From: Sva-07 sp963717385
Lineage (GTDB): Bacteria > Actinomycetota > Acidimicrobiia > Acidimicrobiales > Ilumatobacteraceae
Direction: 5' to 3'
Assembly (NCBI GenBank): GCA_963717385.1
Contig: CAVQWE010000004.1
Coordinates: 52,281-116,280 of the forward strand
DNA length: 64,000 nucleotides
Made by a program: the position numbers and the translations under genes. Positions 18,611 to 27,581 of this stretch are shown piece after piece (within the stretch, counting starts at the first letter, position 1; each line of letters opens with the position of its first letter). The notes under the pieces are model-generated. The model did no database searches, was not told where the DNA came from, and saw only the letters and a list, made by a program, of their open reading frames with translations.

Positions 18611-18633
18611 TTGGGGGCAACGACGTTGGGCGA

Positions 18634-19431
18634 TCAGCCGGTCTCGTCTGCGACTTCGACGACGACTTCGACCACTCCCGCCATGCCGAGCGCGAGATGG
18701 TCGCCGATCGTGCAGATGACGGCGAGCGGCGCGCCGGCGAGGTCGTCCTCGGCGAGCTCGAGCACCGCCCACCGACCGGCTGGAACGTACACCTCGAGGC
18801 CGAGTGCCTCGATCGTGAACGTGTGCGGCGCGTCGCTCGGGTTGACCAGACGGGCCCGGTACATCGCATCGGTGCCGACTTCGACGACCACCGGGTCGTA
18901 GGCGAAGTTCACCATCTCGATCACCGGCAGGGCGGCGACCGACTCGTCGTCGAGGGCCTGCCCGAACGCCGGCTGCGGCGACAACGCCGGGAACATCGCC
19001 ACGAAGGCGATGCCCAGCGCCAACCCGCCGCCCAGCAGCGAACCGATGCGCCACGGTGGTGCCGTGTCGGTGCGTTCGCCCACAGCAAGCACGACGACTG
19101 CAGCGACGATCGTCCACCCCAACGACATGAGCGACGCAACCGCCCACAGCCGCCAGGCGTCGCTGTCGGTGGCGCTGAGGCTGAAGGAGAACTCGCGTGC
19201 GGTCATCGGCTGGAACAGCGCCACGCCGAGAGCGAGCACCACTGCGGCACCGATGCGCGACCCGGCGATCAGCCCGACGGTGCCAGCCACGAGGACCACG
19301 AAGATCGACAGCAGAAGTGCGTCGACCGTCGGCACGGTCGCCCGCACCAGGAACAGCGACGCAAGGCCGACCGGTCCGAGACCGAGCAGCCAGCGTCGCC
19401 AGGATCCGAAGCGGGTGGCGACGGCGCTCAT
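18634..19431 (-). CDS. Membrane-anchored cupredoxin-domain protein
   Basis: A 265-residue protein with about four N-terminal membrane helices (for instance GLGPVGLASLFLVRATV and LLLSIFVVLVAGTVGLIAG) and a C-terminal cupredoxin fold. The type-1 copper ligands are all present: His in DAPHTFTIEA, then CTIGDHLALGM giving Cys, His and Met. It would carry electrons at the outer face of the membrane; its partners are not evident. The start overlaps the stop of the upstream epimerase-like gene by 4 bp, so both belong to the operon that faces the TetR gene. Confidence 0.85.
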   Translation of the reverse strand: MSAVATRFGSWRRWLLGLGPVGLASLFLVRATVPTVDALLLSIFVVLVAGTVGLIAGSRIGAAVVLALGVALFQPMTAREFSFSLSATDSDAWRLWAVASLMSLGWTIVAAVVVLAVGERTDTAPPWRIGSLLGGGLALGIAFVAMFPALSPQPAFGQALDDESVAALPVIEMVNFAYDPVVVEVGTDAMYRARLVNPSDAPHTFTIEALGLEVYVPAGRWAVLELAEDDLAGAPLAVICTIGDHLALGMAGVVEVVVEVADETG

Positions 19432-20372
19432 GCCGCCACCACGTCGGCGGCCATGACGGCGGCGAGCGCCTCGTCCAATGGGGTCGCCTCGACGGCGAAG
19501 TGATCGGTGAACGCAGAGGAGTCGACGACGAAGTCGGTGTCGAACTCGTACAGCATCTCGACCATCTCGTGGACTGGCTTGACGAACAAGCCGATGCCGC
19601 GCAACATCCAGGTGGGCGCACTTCGGATCGCGCCCGGTTGCCCGATGGTCGTTGCGGCGATCTCGGCGAGTCGGCGTTGCGAGACCGCCGGTGCGCACGG
19701 TGCGTGCCAGGCGCGCCCCCACGACGTGTCGTCCTCGGCGACTCGCACGAGCGCGTCGGCGAGGTCGGGCACGAACGTCACCGAGTGCAACGCGTCGACG
19801 TTGCCCACTGTCTGGGCCGGCTTCCCACGGCGCAGCGGATCGAAGAACCGCGTCCCGAACGCGGATCCCTCGACACCCGGGCCGACGAAGTCGCTCCCGC
19901 GTACGACGGCCATCTCCAGCTCGCCGCGCGTCGAGGCGTCGTGGAGTGCCCGCCACATCTCGGCGCGGACCGTGCCCTTGCGCGTGGTGGGCCGCATCGG
20001 TAGGTCCTCGGTGAGCAGGCCGTCGTGCGGGCCGTAGCCGTACAGGTTCTCGACGACCATCAGCGGAGCGCCGGCAGCCTGTGTTGCCTGGACGATCGAG
20101 GCCTGCAGCGCCGCGAACTCCTCGACCCAGCGGTGGTAGGCGGGCTGGGCGGTGCTGAACACGATCGTGGCGTCGGCGATCGCGGCGGTGGCCGCGGCGG
20201 GGTCGGCGAGATCTGCCTGGCGAGCAGCGGCGCCGGCAACGACGGTTCCCGACCGCGTGACGACCGTGGGATGGTGCCCGCGGGCGACCAGCGCGGCGGT
20301 CACCGACCGGCCGACGGGCCCTGCGCCGAGGACCAGTGGCCGTTCGAAACGGGTGGATGGCGTGGTGGACAT
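19428..20372 (-). CDS. NAD-dependent epimerase/dehydratase family protein (extended SDR-like)
   Basis: A 314-residue Rossmann-fold protein. The nucleotide loop is LVLGAGPVGRSVTAALV near residue 14, followed by the acceptor strand PTVVTRSG, which suggests NADP preference. A YGYGPHDGLLTEDLP region and RGSDFVGPGVEGSAFG follow, as in atypical SDRs of the NmrA/epimerase group; the classical YxxxK is not obvious. It is the first gene of a two-gene operon controlled from the palindrome-rich gap shared with the TetR regulator. Confidence 0.8.
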   Translation of the reverse strand: MSTTPSTRFERPLVLGAGPVGRSVTAALVARGHHPTVVTRSGTVVAGAAARQADLADPAAATAAIADATIVFSTAQPAYHRWVEEFAALQASIVQATQAAGAPLMVVENLYGYGPHDGLLTEDLPMRPTTRKGTVRAEMWRALHDASTRGELEMAVVRGSDFVGPGVEGSAFGTRFFDPLRRGKPAQTVGNVDALHSVTFVPDLADALVRVAEDDTSWGRAWHAPCAPAVSQRRLAEIAATTIGQPGAIRSAPTWMLRGIGLFVKPVHEMVEMLYEFDTDFVVDSSAFTDHFAVEATPLDEALAAVMAADVVAA

Positions 20373-20423
20373 GTGTTGCTCCTCTGGTGATCTTCTTGAT
20401 GACGTCGGTCGGTGTTCGTGAAT

Positions 20424-20464
20424 CGAACACTGTTCGACTTCCATGAAACCCGAACGATGTTCGG
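20424..20464. promoter_or_regulatory. Predicted TetR operators in divergent promoter region
   Basis: Two 13-bp palindromes of the same design, CGAACACTGTTCG (20424-20436) and CGAACGATGTTCG (20451-20463, extended one base on each side), lie 27 bp apart centre to centre. A further GTTCG half-site sits at 20414-20418. They occupy the gap between the epimerase-like gene and the TetR gene, so one repressor could control both directions. Confidence 0.7.
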
Positions 20465-20496
20465 AAATCAAGTGACGTTTGGCATACACTGCTGAG

Positions 20497-21132
20497 ATGG
20501 TCGCCCGAGAAGATGCCCAGGCCCTGCCCGTCACCCGTCGGGAACGGCTTCGACGCGAACTCACCGACGATGTCGTCGAGACGGCTCGCCGCCATCTGGC
20601 CGAGGGGGGAGCCGCTGCGGTCTCCTGGCGCGGCATCGCCCGTGAGGTGGGTGTCAACCCCGCCTCGCTCTACACCTACTTCGACAGCCTCGACGACCTC
20701 TTCACCGCCGTGATCGTCGACAGTTTCAGCCGGCTCGCCCGAGAGGTCGCCGATGCATCGGGTGCAGCCTCCGAACTCGAGCCGCTCGAACGGGTGATGG
20801 CGTGCGCCCACGCCTATCGCTCGTGGGCGATCCAGCATCCAGCGGAGTTCAACCTCATCTTCACCGACCGGATCCCTGGCTATGAGGCTCCGCCGGACGG
20901 ACCGACCGTGGCGATCCAGAGCGAGATCTTCGGCCCGTTCGTCGCCGCCCTCGACGCGCTCGACGGCAACCCGGGCACCGAGTCCGACGTACGCGCGATT
21001 GCTGATGATCGGGTCGGGCTGTGGGGGTTGATGCACGGCCTCGTCATGCTCGAGATCAACCACCACCTGCCGTTCGTCGACGAGACCGCCCAGGTGTTCG
21101 ATCGGGCCCTCCGTCGCAGCATCCAGTCGTGA
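20497..21132 (+). CDS. TetR-family transcriptional regulator
   Basis: A 211-residue repressor. The N-terminal helix-turn-helix is clear: VSWRGIAREVGVNPASLYTYFDSLDDLF. The C-terminal ligand domain resembles the WHG/TetR_C_13 type (RSWAIQHPAEFNLIFTDRIPGY). ATG 20497 lies about 30 bases after the second operator-like palindrome, so the gene is probably autoregulated along with the divergent SDR-cupredoxin operon. The inducer is unknown. Confidence 0.9.
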   Translation: MVAREDAQALPVTRRERLRRELTDDVVETARRHLAEGGAAAVSWRGIAREVGVNPASLYTYFDSLDDLFTAVIVDSFSRLAREVADASGAASELEPLERVMACAHAYRSWAIQHPAEFNLIFTDRIPGYEAPPDGPTVAIQSEIFGPFVAALDALDGNPGTESDVRAIADDRVGLWGLMHGLVMLEINHHLPFVDETAQVFDRALRRSIQS

Positions 21133-21218
21133 TCGACCGCGACGACTTCGAGCCCGCCACGCACGGCCCCGGCGAGTCGATCCGGCGCGTCGGCGTCGCG
21201 CCTGGCAGGATTTCCGAC

Positions 21219-22343
21219 ATGAGTCAGCCCCCTCCCGACCGCTCGGAACTGCGTGTGGCGGTGGTCGGCATGGGCATCGGCCAGAGCCACTTGCTGTCAT
21301 GGCGAGAGGTCGATGGTGCGTCGGTCACCGTGTTCGCCGAACTCGACGACGACAAGCGCGCCAAGGCCGAGGCCGACTGGGAAATCCCTGGCGTCGCGTC
21401 GCTCGATGACCTGCTCGCTGCAGCGGACGATCCAGCATCGCCGAACCAGGTCGACGTGATCGACCTGTGCACGCCGCCGTCGATGCACGAGGAGCAGATC
21501 GTGCGCTGCCTCGACGCCGGGTTCCATGTGATCTGCGAGAAACCACTCGTCGACTCGGTCGCCGCGTGCGACCGTGTGGCCGAAGCCGTCGAACGTGCCG
21601 CAGCGACCTCCGGCGCCCGCTTCATGCCGATCTTCCAGTACCGCTTCGGCGACGGCGCCGCTCGGGCCCGAGCGCTGATCGACGCCGGCATCACCGGCCG
21701 ACTCTTCACCGCCTCGGCCTCCACCTGGTGGCGCCGCGGACGCGCCTACTACGCCGACGCCGCCTGGCGGGGAACGTGGGCCGGCGAGCGAGGTGGTTGC
21801 GTGCTCAGCCATGCGATCCACAACCACGACCTGCTGTCCTGGATGGCCGGACCGCTGGTGGAGTTCCGGGCGATGGCGACCACCCGCGTCAACGATGTCG
21901 AGACCGAGGACTGCGCGGTCGCGATCGCACGCACCGCCGACGGTGCGCTGATCACCATGAACGTCACGCTCGGCGCGGCGTCGGAGTCGTCGCAGCTCGT
22001 GTGGCATTTCGACAACGTCACGATCACGTCGTCGTCGGAGGCCTACGACCCGGCCGCCGGGCCCTGGAACTTCGAGTTCCGCCGATCTGCGTTCGCCGAG
22101 GAGGCCGAGCAGGCGTGGGCCGACCTTCGGCCGTCTGCCACGCAATACACCGGGCAGTTCCAAGGATTCGTCGACGCGCTCGGCACCGGAAGCGAGTTCC
22201 CCGTCACGCTCGCCGACGCGCAGGCGTCCCTCGAGCTGGTCACCGCCTGGTACCACTCGGAGCGAACCGGCTCGGTCGAGACACTCCCGCTGCCCGCCGA
22301 TCACCCCGCCCGCAGCTCGTGGATCCCCTCGGAGGCCCAGTGA
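21219..22343 (+). CDS. Gfo/Idh/MocA-family oxidoreductase
   Basis: A 374-residue NAD(P)-dependent oxidoreductase. The Rossmann start is RVAVVGMGIGQSHLLSW, the catalytic-lysine motif is ICEKPLVDS, and the family His is in CVLSHAIHNHDLLSWMAG. The C-terminal region is the usual beta-sheet domain. Length and motifs are complete, unlike the related gene at 16608. The stop overlaps the GTG of the downstream cupin gene. Sugar or inositol-type substrates are typical; the particular one is not identifiable. Confidence 0.88.
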   Translation: MSQPPPDRSELRVAVVGMGIGQSHLLSWREVDGASVTVFAELDDDKRAKAEADWEIPGVASLDDLLAAADDPASPNQVDVIDLCTPPSMHEEQIVRCLDAGFHVICEKPLVDSVAACDRVAEAVERAAATSGARFMPIFQYRFGDGAARARALIDAGITGRLFTASASTWWRRGRAYYADAAWRGTWAGERGGCVLSHAIHNHDLLSWMAGPLVEFRAMATTRVNDVETEDCAVAIARTADGALITMNVTLGAASESSQLVWHFDNVTITSSSEAYDPAAGPWNFEFRRSAFAEEAEQAWADLRPSATQYTGQFQGFVDALGTGSEFPVTLADAQASLELVTAWYHSERTGSVETLPLPADHPARSSWIPSEAQ

Positions 22344-23105
22344 ACCTCGGGCCGCCGACACCAGGGGAGCAGTACGGGGTGGCGCTGCCGGGCGGCACCT
22401 CGGTGAGCCATGTGCGCGTGTACGACACCGTCGGACCCGACGGGTCTCGCCGGCGGTTCACCGCACCTGCACACCGTGTGCACCGAGGCCTACCTGGTGA
22501 TCGCCGGCGAGGGCGCCGTCCAGACCCTGTCCGGTGAGGGCTACGCCGAGACACCGCTGGTCGCCGGCACCGTCGCATGGTTCTCGCCCGGGACGATCCA
22601 CCGGCTGGTCAACCTCGACGGTCGCCTCGAGCTGTACGTGCTGATGTCGAACGCCGGGCTCCCCGAAGCGGGCGACATGATCCTCGCGTTCGAACCGGAA
22701 TTCCTCGCCAACGACGCCAGCTATCGATCCATCGCCGATCTCCCCGCCGACGGCCGAACCACCGATGACGCTCCCGACGCAGCGATGCGACGGCGTGACG
22801 CAGCGGTCGACGGATTCCGCCACTGGCGATCGGAGGTCGAGGCCGCAGGACCGATTGCGCTCGATCCGTTGTACCGCAGCGCCGTGGAGTTGCTCGGCGA
22901 TCGGCCGGCCGATTGGCTCGACATCCTCGCCGGAGATCCGGCAAGTGAACTCGAGCGGTCACGTGCCCAGGTCGAAGAGCTGTGGTCGCCGAACCGCGAT
23001 CGCGCAGCCGAACATCTCCGCGAGTCTGCGATCAGGTCGCGCTCGCTGCTTCCCGCAACCCGCAACATGGGCTGCTGCGGAACCCTCGGCACCGTCATCC
23101 ACTGA
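22340..23105 (+). CDS. Cupin-domain protein, one frameshift
   Basis: About 255 residues. The first 40 (GTG start, NLGPPTPGEQYGVALPGG) are in one frame and the rest in another; the switch is near 22455. The cupin core then reads PHLHTVCTEAYLVIAGEGAV, supplying the metal-binding His pair and Glu, and PGTIHRLVN supplies the last His. A helical C-terminal extension of about 100 residues ends in CCGTLGTVIH. Co-translation with the Gfo/Idh/MocA gene suggests a sugar isomerase, epimerase or sensing role, but the family is too broad to choose. Confidence 0.72.
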
Positions 23106-23123
23106 CCCCAGCACGACCCCCGA

Positions 23124-23184
23124 CCCCACGTTCATGTGACGTTCTGGATGGGCCGCCTCATCCGAAGTGCAACGCGAACGAGGT
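23124..23184. repeat. Inverted repeat family D, copy 3
   Basis: Starts CCCCACGTTC, contains GACGTTCTGGATG and CATCCGAAGTGCAACGCGAACG. It fills the convergent gap between the cupin gene and the aldo/keto reductase gene, as copy 2 does between its neighbours. Confidence 0.7.
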
Positions 23185-23196
23185 GCGGGACGCGGA

Positions 23197-24169
<973 letters not shown>

Positions 24170-24195
24170 GCGAAGCACCGTACGCCACCGCCTGA

Positions 24196-24241
24196 GCGTC
24201 ACACGGTGCCAGCGTCACACGGTGCCGGGCCTACTGTGACG
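24196..24241. repeat. Palindrome family B, copy 1, with a duplicated left half
   Basis: CGTCACA (24213-24219) and TGTGACG (24235-24241) flank the core CGGTGCCGGGCCTAC; a second left half, GCGTCACACGGTGCC, precedes it at 24196. It is in the divergent gap between the aldo/keto reductase and PPOX genes. Other copies are at 47376 and 49791. Confidence 0.75.
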
Positions 24242-24280
24242 GTTGGCTGGCGAGATCCGGCTGTCCGCGTACTCTCGGGT

Positions 24281-24784
24281 ATGGCCGCAGCGAAGAAGAT
24301 CCCACGTGACGATCCCCGAGCCGCATACATCGCGGGCACCACACCGGTCGATCGTGATGGCCTGGCCGACTTCGTGGGCGGCAAGCACCGGTGGATCCTG
24401 GCGACCACCCGTGTCGATGGACGCCCGCAGATCAGTCCGGTGACCGGAGCGATGATTGCATCGGGCGAACTCGCGATCTCGACCTATCCCGAGCGGGCCA
24501 AGGCGTTGAACGTCCGCCGCCGCCGAGACGTGTCGGTGATGGTGATGGGCGCCGAGTTCAACGATGCGTGGGTGCAGATCGATGGGGACGCCCGAGTCGT
24601 CGATGTTGCTGACGCGGGCGACCTGTTCGTCGAGTACTACCGGGCGATCTCGGGCGAGCACCCCGACTGGGACGAGTACCGCCAGGCAATGGCCGACCAG
24701 GGCAAGTGCCTCATCATGGTCGAGCCCACCCGGTGGGGTCCGGTGAGCACCGGCGGCTTCCCGCCGTCGCTGTTCGCCGACTGA
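24281..24784 (+). CDS. PPOX-class F420-dependent enzyme (split beta-barrel)
   Basis: A 167-residue flavin/deazaflavin-binding protein. The split-barrel pattern is KHRWILATTRVDGRPQISPV, then LAISTYPERAKALNVRRRRDVSVMVM, and a C-terminal CLIMVEPTRWGPVSTGGFP. The Arg/Lys-rich loop is typical of the F420-binding subgroup. These proteins reduce small molecules or act in cofactor metabolism. Two Gly-rich strands end the protein. The neighbouring LLM-class enzyme at 27545 also implies F420 in this organism. Confidence 0.83.
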   Translation: MAAAKKIPRDDPRAAYIAGTTPVDRDGLADFVGGKHRWILATTRVDGRPQISPVTGAMIASGELAISTYPERAKALNVRRRRDVSVMVMGAEFNDAWVQIDGDARVVDVADAGDLFVEYYRAISGEHPDWDEYRQAMADQGKCLIMVEPTRWGPVSTGGFPPSLFAD

Positions 24785-24793
24785 CGGCCGGGG

Positions 24794-25981
24794 TCAACCG
24801 GTCGGTCCGAGCACCCCGTCGGCGGCCAATCGGGCGATCCGCGCGTCGTCGTAGCCCAGTGATGCCAGTACTGCGACCGTGTCGGCCCCGAGTGCCGGTG
24901 CGGCGGCCGGCACCACGCGTTCGCCGTCGCCGAACTTCACCGGCGGGCGCGCCTCGACTCGGGCCCCGATCGGTCCGTCGTCGAGATGCACCAGCGATCC
25001 GTTGTGCATCACCTGCGGATCGTCGGCGACCTCGTCACGCCGCACCACCCGAGCGCCCGGCACGTCGTTGTCGACCATCCGCTGCAGCGCCTCGGCGGTG
25101 GTCAGCGAAGCGACCGCCTCATCGAAGATCCGCCCGAGCGCTGCAGCGTTGATGTCGCGGTCGCGCATCGTGGTGAACCGTGCGTCATCGAGCAGCGCCG
25201 GCGCGAACGCCCGACACAGATTCGGCCAGGTCCGATTACCGCTGGCCACGAAGGCAACGGCGCCGTCGACGGTCGGCCGGATCGAGTACGTGTCGGCGAA
25301 GTGAGACGCCTCGTTCACACCGTCGCCCTCGAGCGAGCGGTCCATCATCCCGTCGGGCCAGAAGAACCAGAGTCCGATGTCGAGCATCGACAATTCGACG
25401 TGCTGGCCGCCGTGTCCGCGCTCGCGTGCGAACAGCGCGGCGGTGATCGCCTGGCTCACCGTGATCGCTGTCGTCTTGTCGACGATGAACTGGCGCACCA
25501 GCTGAGGTGCTCCGGTGTCGCCTTGCTGTAGATCGGCCATGCCCGTCATTGCCTGGATGACGTAGTCGTAGACCTTCTGATCGGCCTTCGGTCCGGTGCT
25601 GCCGAACCCCGACACCGACACATAGATGATGTCGGGGTTGACCGCCCGGAGGTGTGCTTCGCCAACACCCATTCGCTCCGCAGCGCCGGGTCGGAAGTTC
25701 TGGAGGAACACGTCAGCCGTTGCCGCCAGATCGAGCACCGCCTGGAGGCCGTCGGGGTGCTTGGTGTCGAGCGTGACCGACTGCTTGCCACGGTTGACAC
25801 CGTTGAACAGTGCGCTCACCGAGTTGCGCTGCGAGCCGAGCTGGCGCAATCGGTCGCCCACACCGTCGGCCAGTTCGATCTTGATCACCTCGGCGCCCTG
25901 CTCGGCCAGGATCACCCCGGCCATCGGCGCCGAGATCATCTGTCCCGCCTCGATCACTCGGACGCCAGCGAGCGGTTGCAT
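24794..25981 (-). CDS. Family III acyl-CoA transferase (CaiB/BaiF)
   Basis: A 395-residue CoA transferase. Family hallmarks are PLAGVRVIEAGQMISAPMAG at the start, the CoA-loop VNRGKQSVTLDTKHPDG, FRPGAAERMGVG, and the catalytic-Asp stretch VYDYVIQAMTGM. It moves CoA between carboxylic acids and usually feeds beta-oxidation of unusual acids, consistent with the thiolase, hydratase and dehydrogenase genes farther along. Length is normal and the frame intact. It converges with the PPOX gene over 9 bases. Confidence 0.9.
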   Translation of the reverse strand: MQPLAGVRVIEAGQMISAPMAGVILAEQGAEVIKIELADGVGDRLRQLGSQRNSVSALFNGVNRGKQSVTLDTKHPDGLQAVLDLAATADVFLQNFRPGAAERMGVGEAHLRAVNPDIIYVSVSGFGSTGPKADQKVYDYVIQAMTGMADLQQGDTGAPQLVRQFIVDKTTAITVSQAITAALFARERGHGGQHVELSMLDIGLWFFWPDGMMDRSLEGDGVNEASHFADTYSIRPTVDGAVAFVASGNRTWPNLCRAFAPALLDDARFTTMRDRDINAAALGRIFDEAVASLTTAEALQRMVDNDVPGARVVRRDEVADDPQVMHNGSLVHLDDGPIGARVEARPPVKFGDGERVVPAAAPALGADTVAVLASLGYDDARIARLAADGVLGPTG

Positions 25982-26091
25982 CGGCAGATCCTAGGTGTCG
26001 GTCGACAGTGCGCTGTGGGTCCCGACAACCGCAGCGCGGGGTCTGAGGCGCTGGGTCTGACCAGCGTTGTCGCGCCTCGTAGGGTTCGGCG

Positions 26092-27039
26092 ATGGACATG
26101 GTTCCCGTCGTCGACATCCGCAACCCCGGCGCCACGTCGCTCGCCGAACTCGATCGGGCGTGCCGAGACCACGGCTTCTTCTTGCTGACCGGCCACGGGC
26201 TCGACCCGCTGATCGACCGCACCTTCGATGCCGCTCGACAGTTCTTCGAGGCGCCGTTCGAGGTGAAGGACGCGGTGCGTCGCGATGGTCGCAATCCGCT
26301 CGGCTACAACGAGCGCGAGCTGACCAAGCGGCGGCGCGACCACAAGGAGGTGTTCGACCTCGTCGACCCGACCGAGGGGCGGGCGAAGCACTACAACCGT
26401 TGGCCCGACCTCGACGGGTTCCATGAGGCGATCGCCGAGCACTACGACGCCTGTAGCGACCTCGCACTCCGCACGACCGAACTCGTGCTCGCAGCGCTCG
26501 GTCTGCCCGGCTCGGCGATTGCCGAGCACCGCGGCGATCGCACCACCAGCAACATGCGGCTCAACCACTACACCCTCGACGACCCGGTGCCCACCGCCGA
26601 ACGAACCGGCCTGGCCGATCTCGGCGAGGTCGCCCTCGGGCATCACACCGACCTCGGGCTGATCACGTTGTTGATCCAGGACGACGTCGGTGGGCTGCAG
26701 GCCGAGTCGGCCGAGCACGGGTGGATCGACGTCGAGCCCCGCCCCGGCACGATCGTGGTCAACCTGGCCGACTGCATGCAGGTGTGGTCGAACGACCGCT
26801 ATCGGGCAGCGGTGCACCGGGTGCTCCCGATGACGACGACCACCCGGATGAGCATCCCGTACTTCCTCAATCCGCCGCGAGACATGACGATCGAACCGAT
26901 CCGCGACGTTGCTGACGGTGCGGCGCGCTATCGCCCGTTCGTCTTCCGCGACTACATCGACGCCCGCAGCGCCGACAACTACGCCGACGCCGGAGCGGCC
27001 GACAGCCAGGTCTCCGACTTCCGACTCGTCGACGCCTGA
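26092..27039 (+). CDS. Isopenicillin-N-synthase-like Fe(II) 2-oxoglutarate oxygenase
   Basis: A 315-residue oxygenase with the DIOX_N/2OG-FeII two-part layout. It opens VPVVDIRNPG and CRDHGFFLLTGHG; the metal triad is HHTDLG and AAVHRVL, and the 2-oxoglutarate or substrate motif is RMSIPYF (R-x-S). Members act in antibiotic, plant-hormone-like and nucleobase oxidations; the bacterial substrates are mostly unassigned. ATG 26092 is preferred, with a second ATG two codons later. Monocistronic, followed by the tRNA. Confidence 0.88.
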   Translation: MDMVPVVDIRNPGATSLAELDRACRDHGFFLLTGHGLDPLIDRTFDAARQFFEAPFEVKDAVRRDGRNPLGYNERELTKRRRDHKEVFDLVDPTEGRAKHYNRWPDLDGFHEAIAEHYDACSDLALRTTELVLAALGLPGSAIAEHRGDRTTSNMRLNHYTLDDPVPTAERTGLADLGEVALGHHTDLGLITLLIQDDVGGLQAESAEHGWIDVEPRPGTIVVNLADCMQVWSNDRYRAAVHRVLPMTTTTRMSIPYFLNPPRDMTIEPIRDVADGAARYRPFVFRDYIDARSADNYADAGAADSQVSDFRLVDA

Positions 27040-27203
27040 CCGACACCGACGCCGGCGCCCGCAACGTCGACGCTCGTGCAGGCAGCCCGCACGCACGCGC
27101 CGCTCTGTGCCAGACCCGCCGTCATCGTTGCCACTCGTCGCATGGATTCCGACGGACGTTTCAGCTGCCCGGGCAGGACAGCGCCTAGCCTCTGACGAGA
27201 TCG

Positions 27204-27291
27204 GCCCGGGTGGCGAAACTGGCAGACGCGGGGGCTTAAACCCCCCTTCCACTGTTGTGGAGTGCGGGTTCAAATCCCGCCCCGGGCACCA
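27204..27291 (+). tRNA. tRNA-Leu (anticodon UAA), CCA encoded
   Basis: The acceptor stem GCCCGGG (27204-27210) pairs with CCCGGGC (27281-27287); A73 and CCA follow at 27288-27291. The D-arm reads TGGCGAAACTGGCAGACGC, the anticodon stem GGGGG/CCCCC encloses CTTAAAC, so the anticodon is TAA; a short class-II variable arm follows, then the T-arm GCGGGTTCAAATCCCGC. Length and long variable arm fit tRNA-Leu. Confidence 0.95.
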
Positions 27292-27323
27292 TCTAGCTGG
27301 GGTTTTGTGTACGGAAGGACATT

Positions 27324-27581
27324 GTGGTCGCAACGTTGCGTCGCGAACGGTCACGGAATTCGTTTCAGGTCGGCGAAGTCTCGGGACGATGCAGCGACGT
27401 CTTGGATCCCGACGCCCTCTCTGCAGACCTTGCCCGGGCATCGCGAGCAGCGCCACCCGACCTGCTCATCTGGTCGCACCGGGGCAACCAAGGGCTCGCC
27501 ACGGTCTCGTTCGACACCGGTGAGCGCCGAACGAACCGGCGAGGTCAGCGCAACTGCGCGAGCGCCTGCTCGTGGACATGA
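27324..27581 (+). CDS. Doubtful small reading frame or gene remnant
   Basis: A GTG-started frame of 85 codons after the tRNA. Residues 27-70 (DVLDPDALSADLARASRAAPPDLLIWSHRGNQGLATVSFDTG) have the composition of real protein and would end near 27520; beyond that it overlaps the end of the LLM oxidoreductase gene on the opposite strand and looks non-coding. It may be a truncated C-terminal piece of a lost gene next to the tRNA. No family recognised. Confidence 0.25.
   Translation: MVATLRRERSRNSFQVGEVSGRCSDVLDPDALSADLARASRAAPPDLLIWSHRGNQGLATVSFDTGERRTNRRGQRNCASACSWT

Noticed and set aside
18634..21300. Single very long minus-strand coding frame of 888 codons
   Set aside because: Only the first 265 residues up from the stop form the cupredoxin protein; the rest is a Gly/Arg-rich shadow of the epimerase-like, TetR and Gfo genes on either strand.
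27292..27323. Integration site next to tRNA-Leu
   Set aside because: No integrase gene and no second copy of the tRNA 3' end was found in the window.
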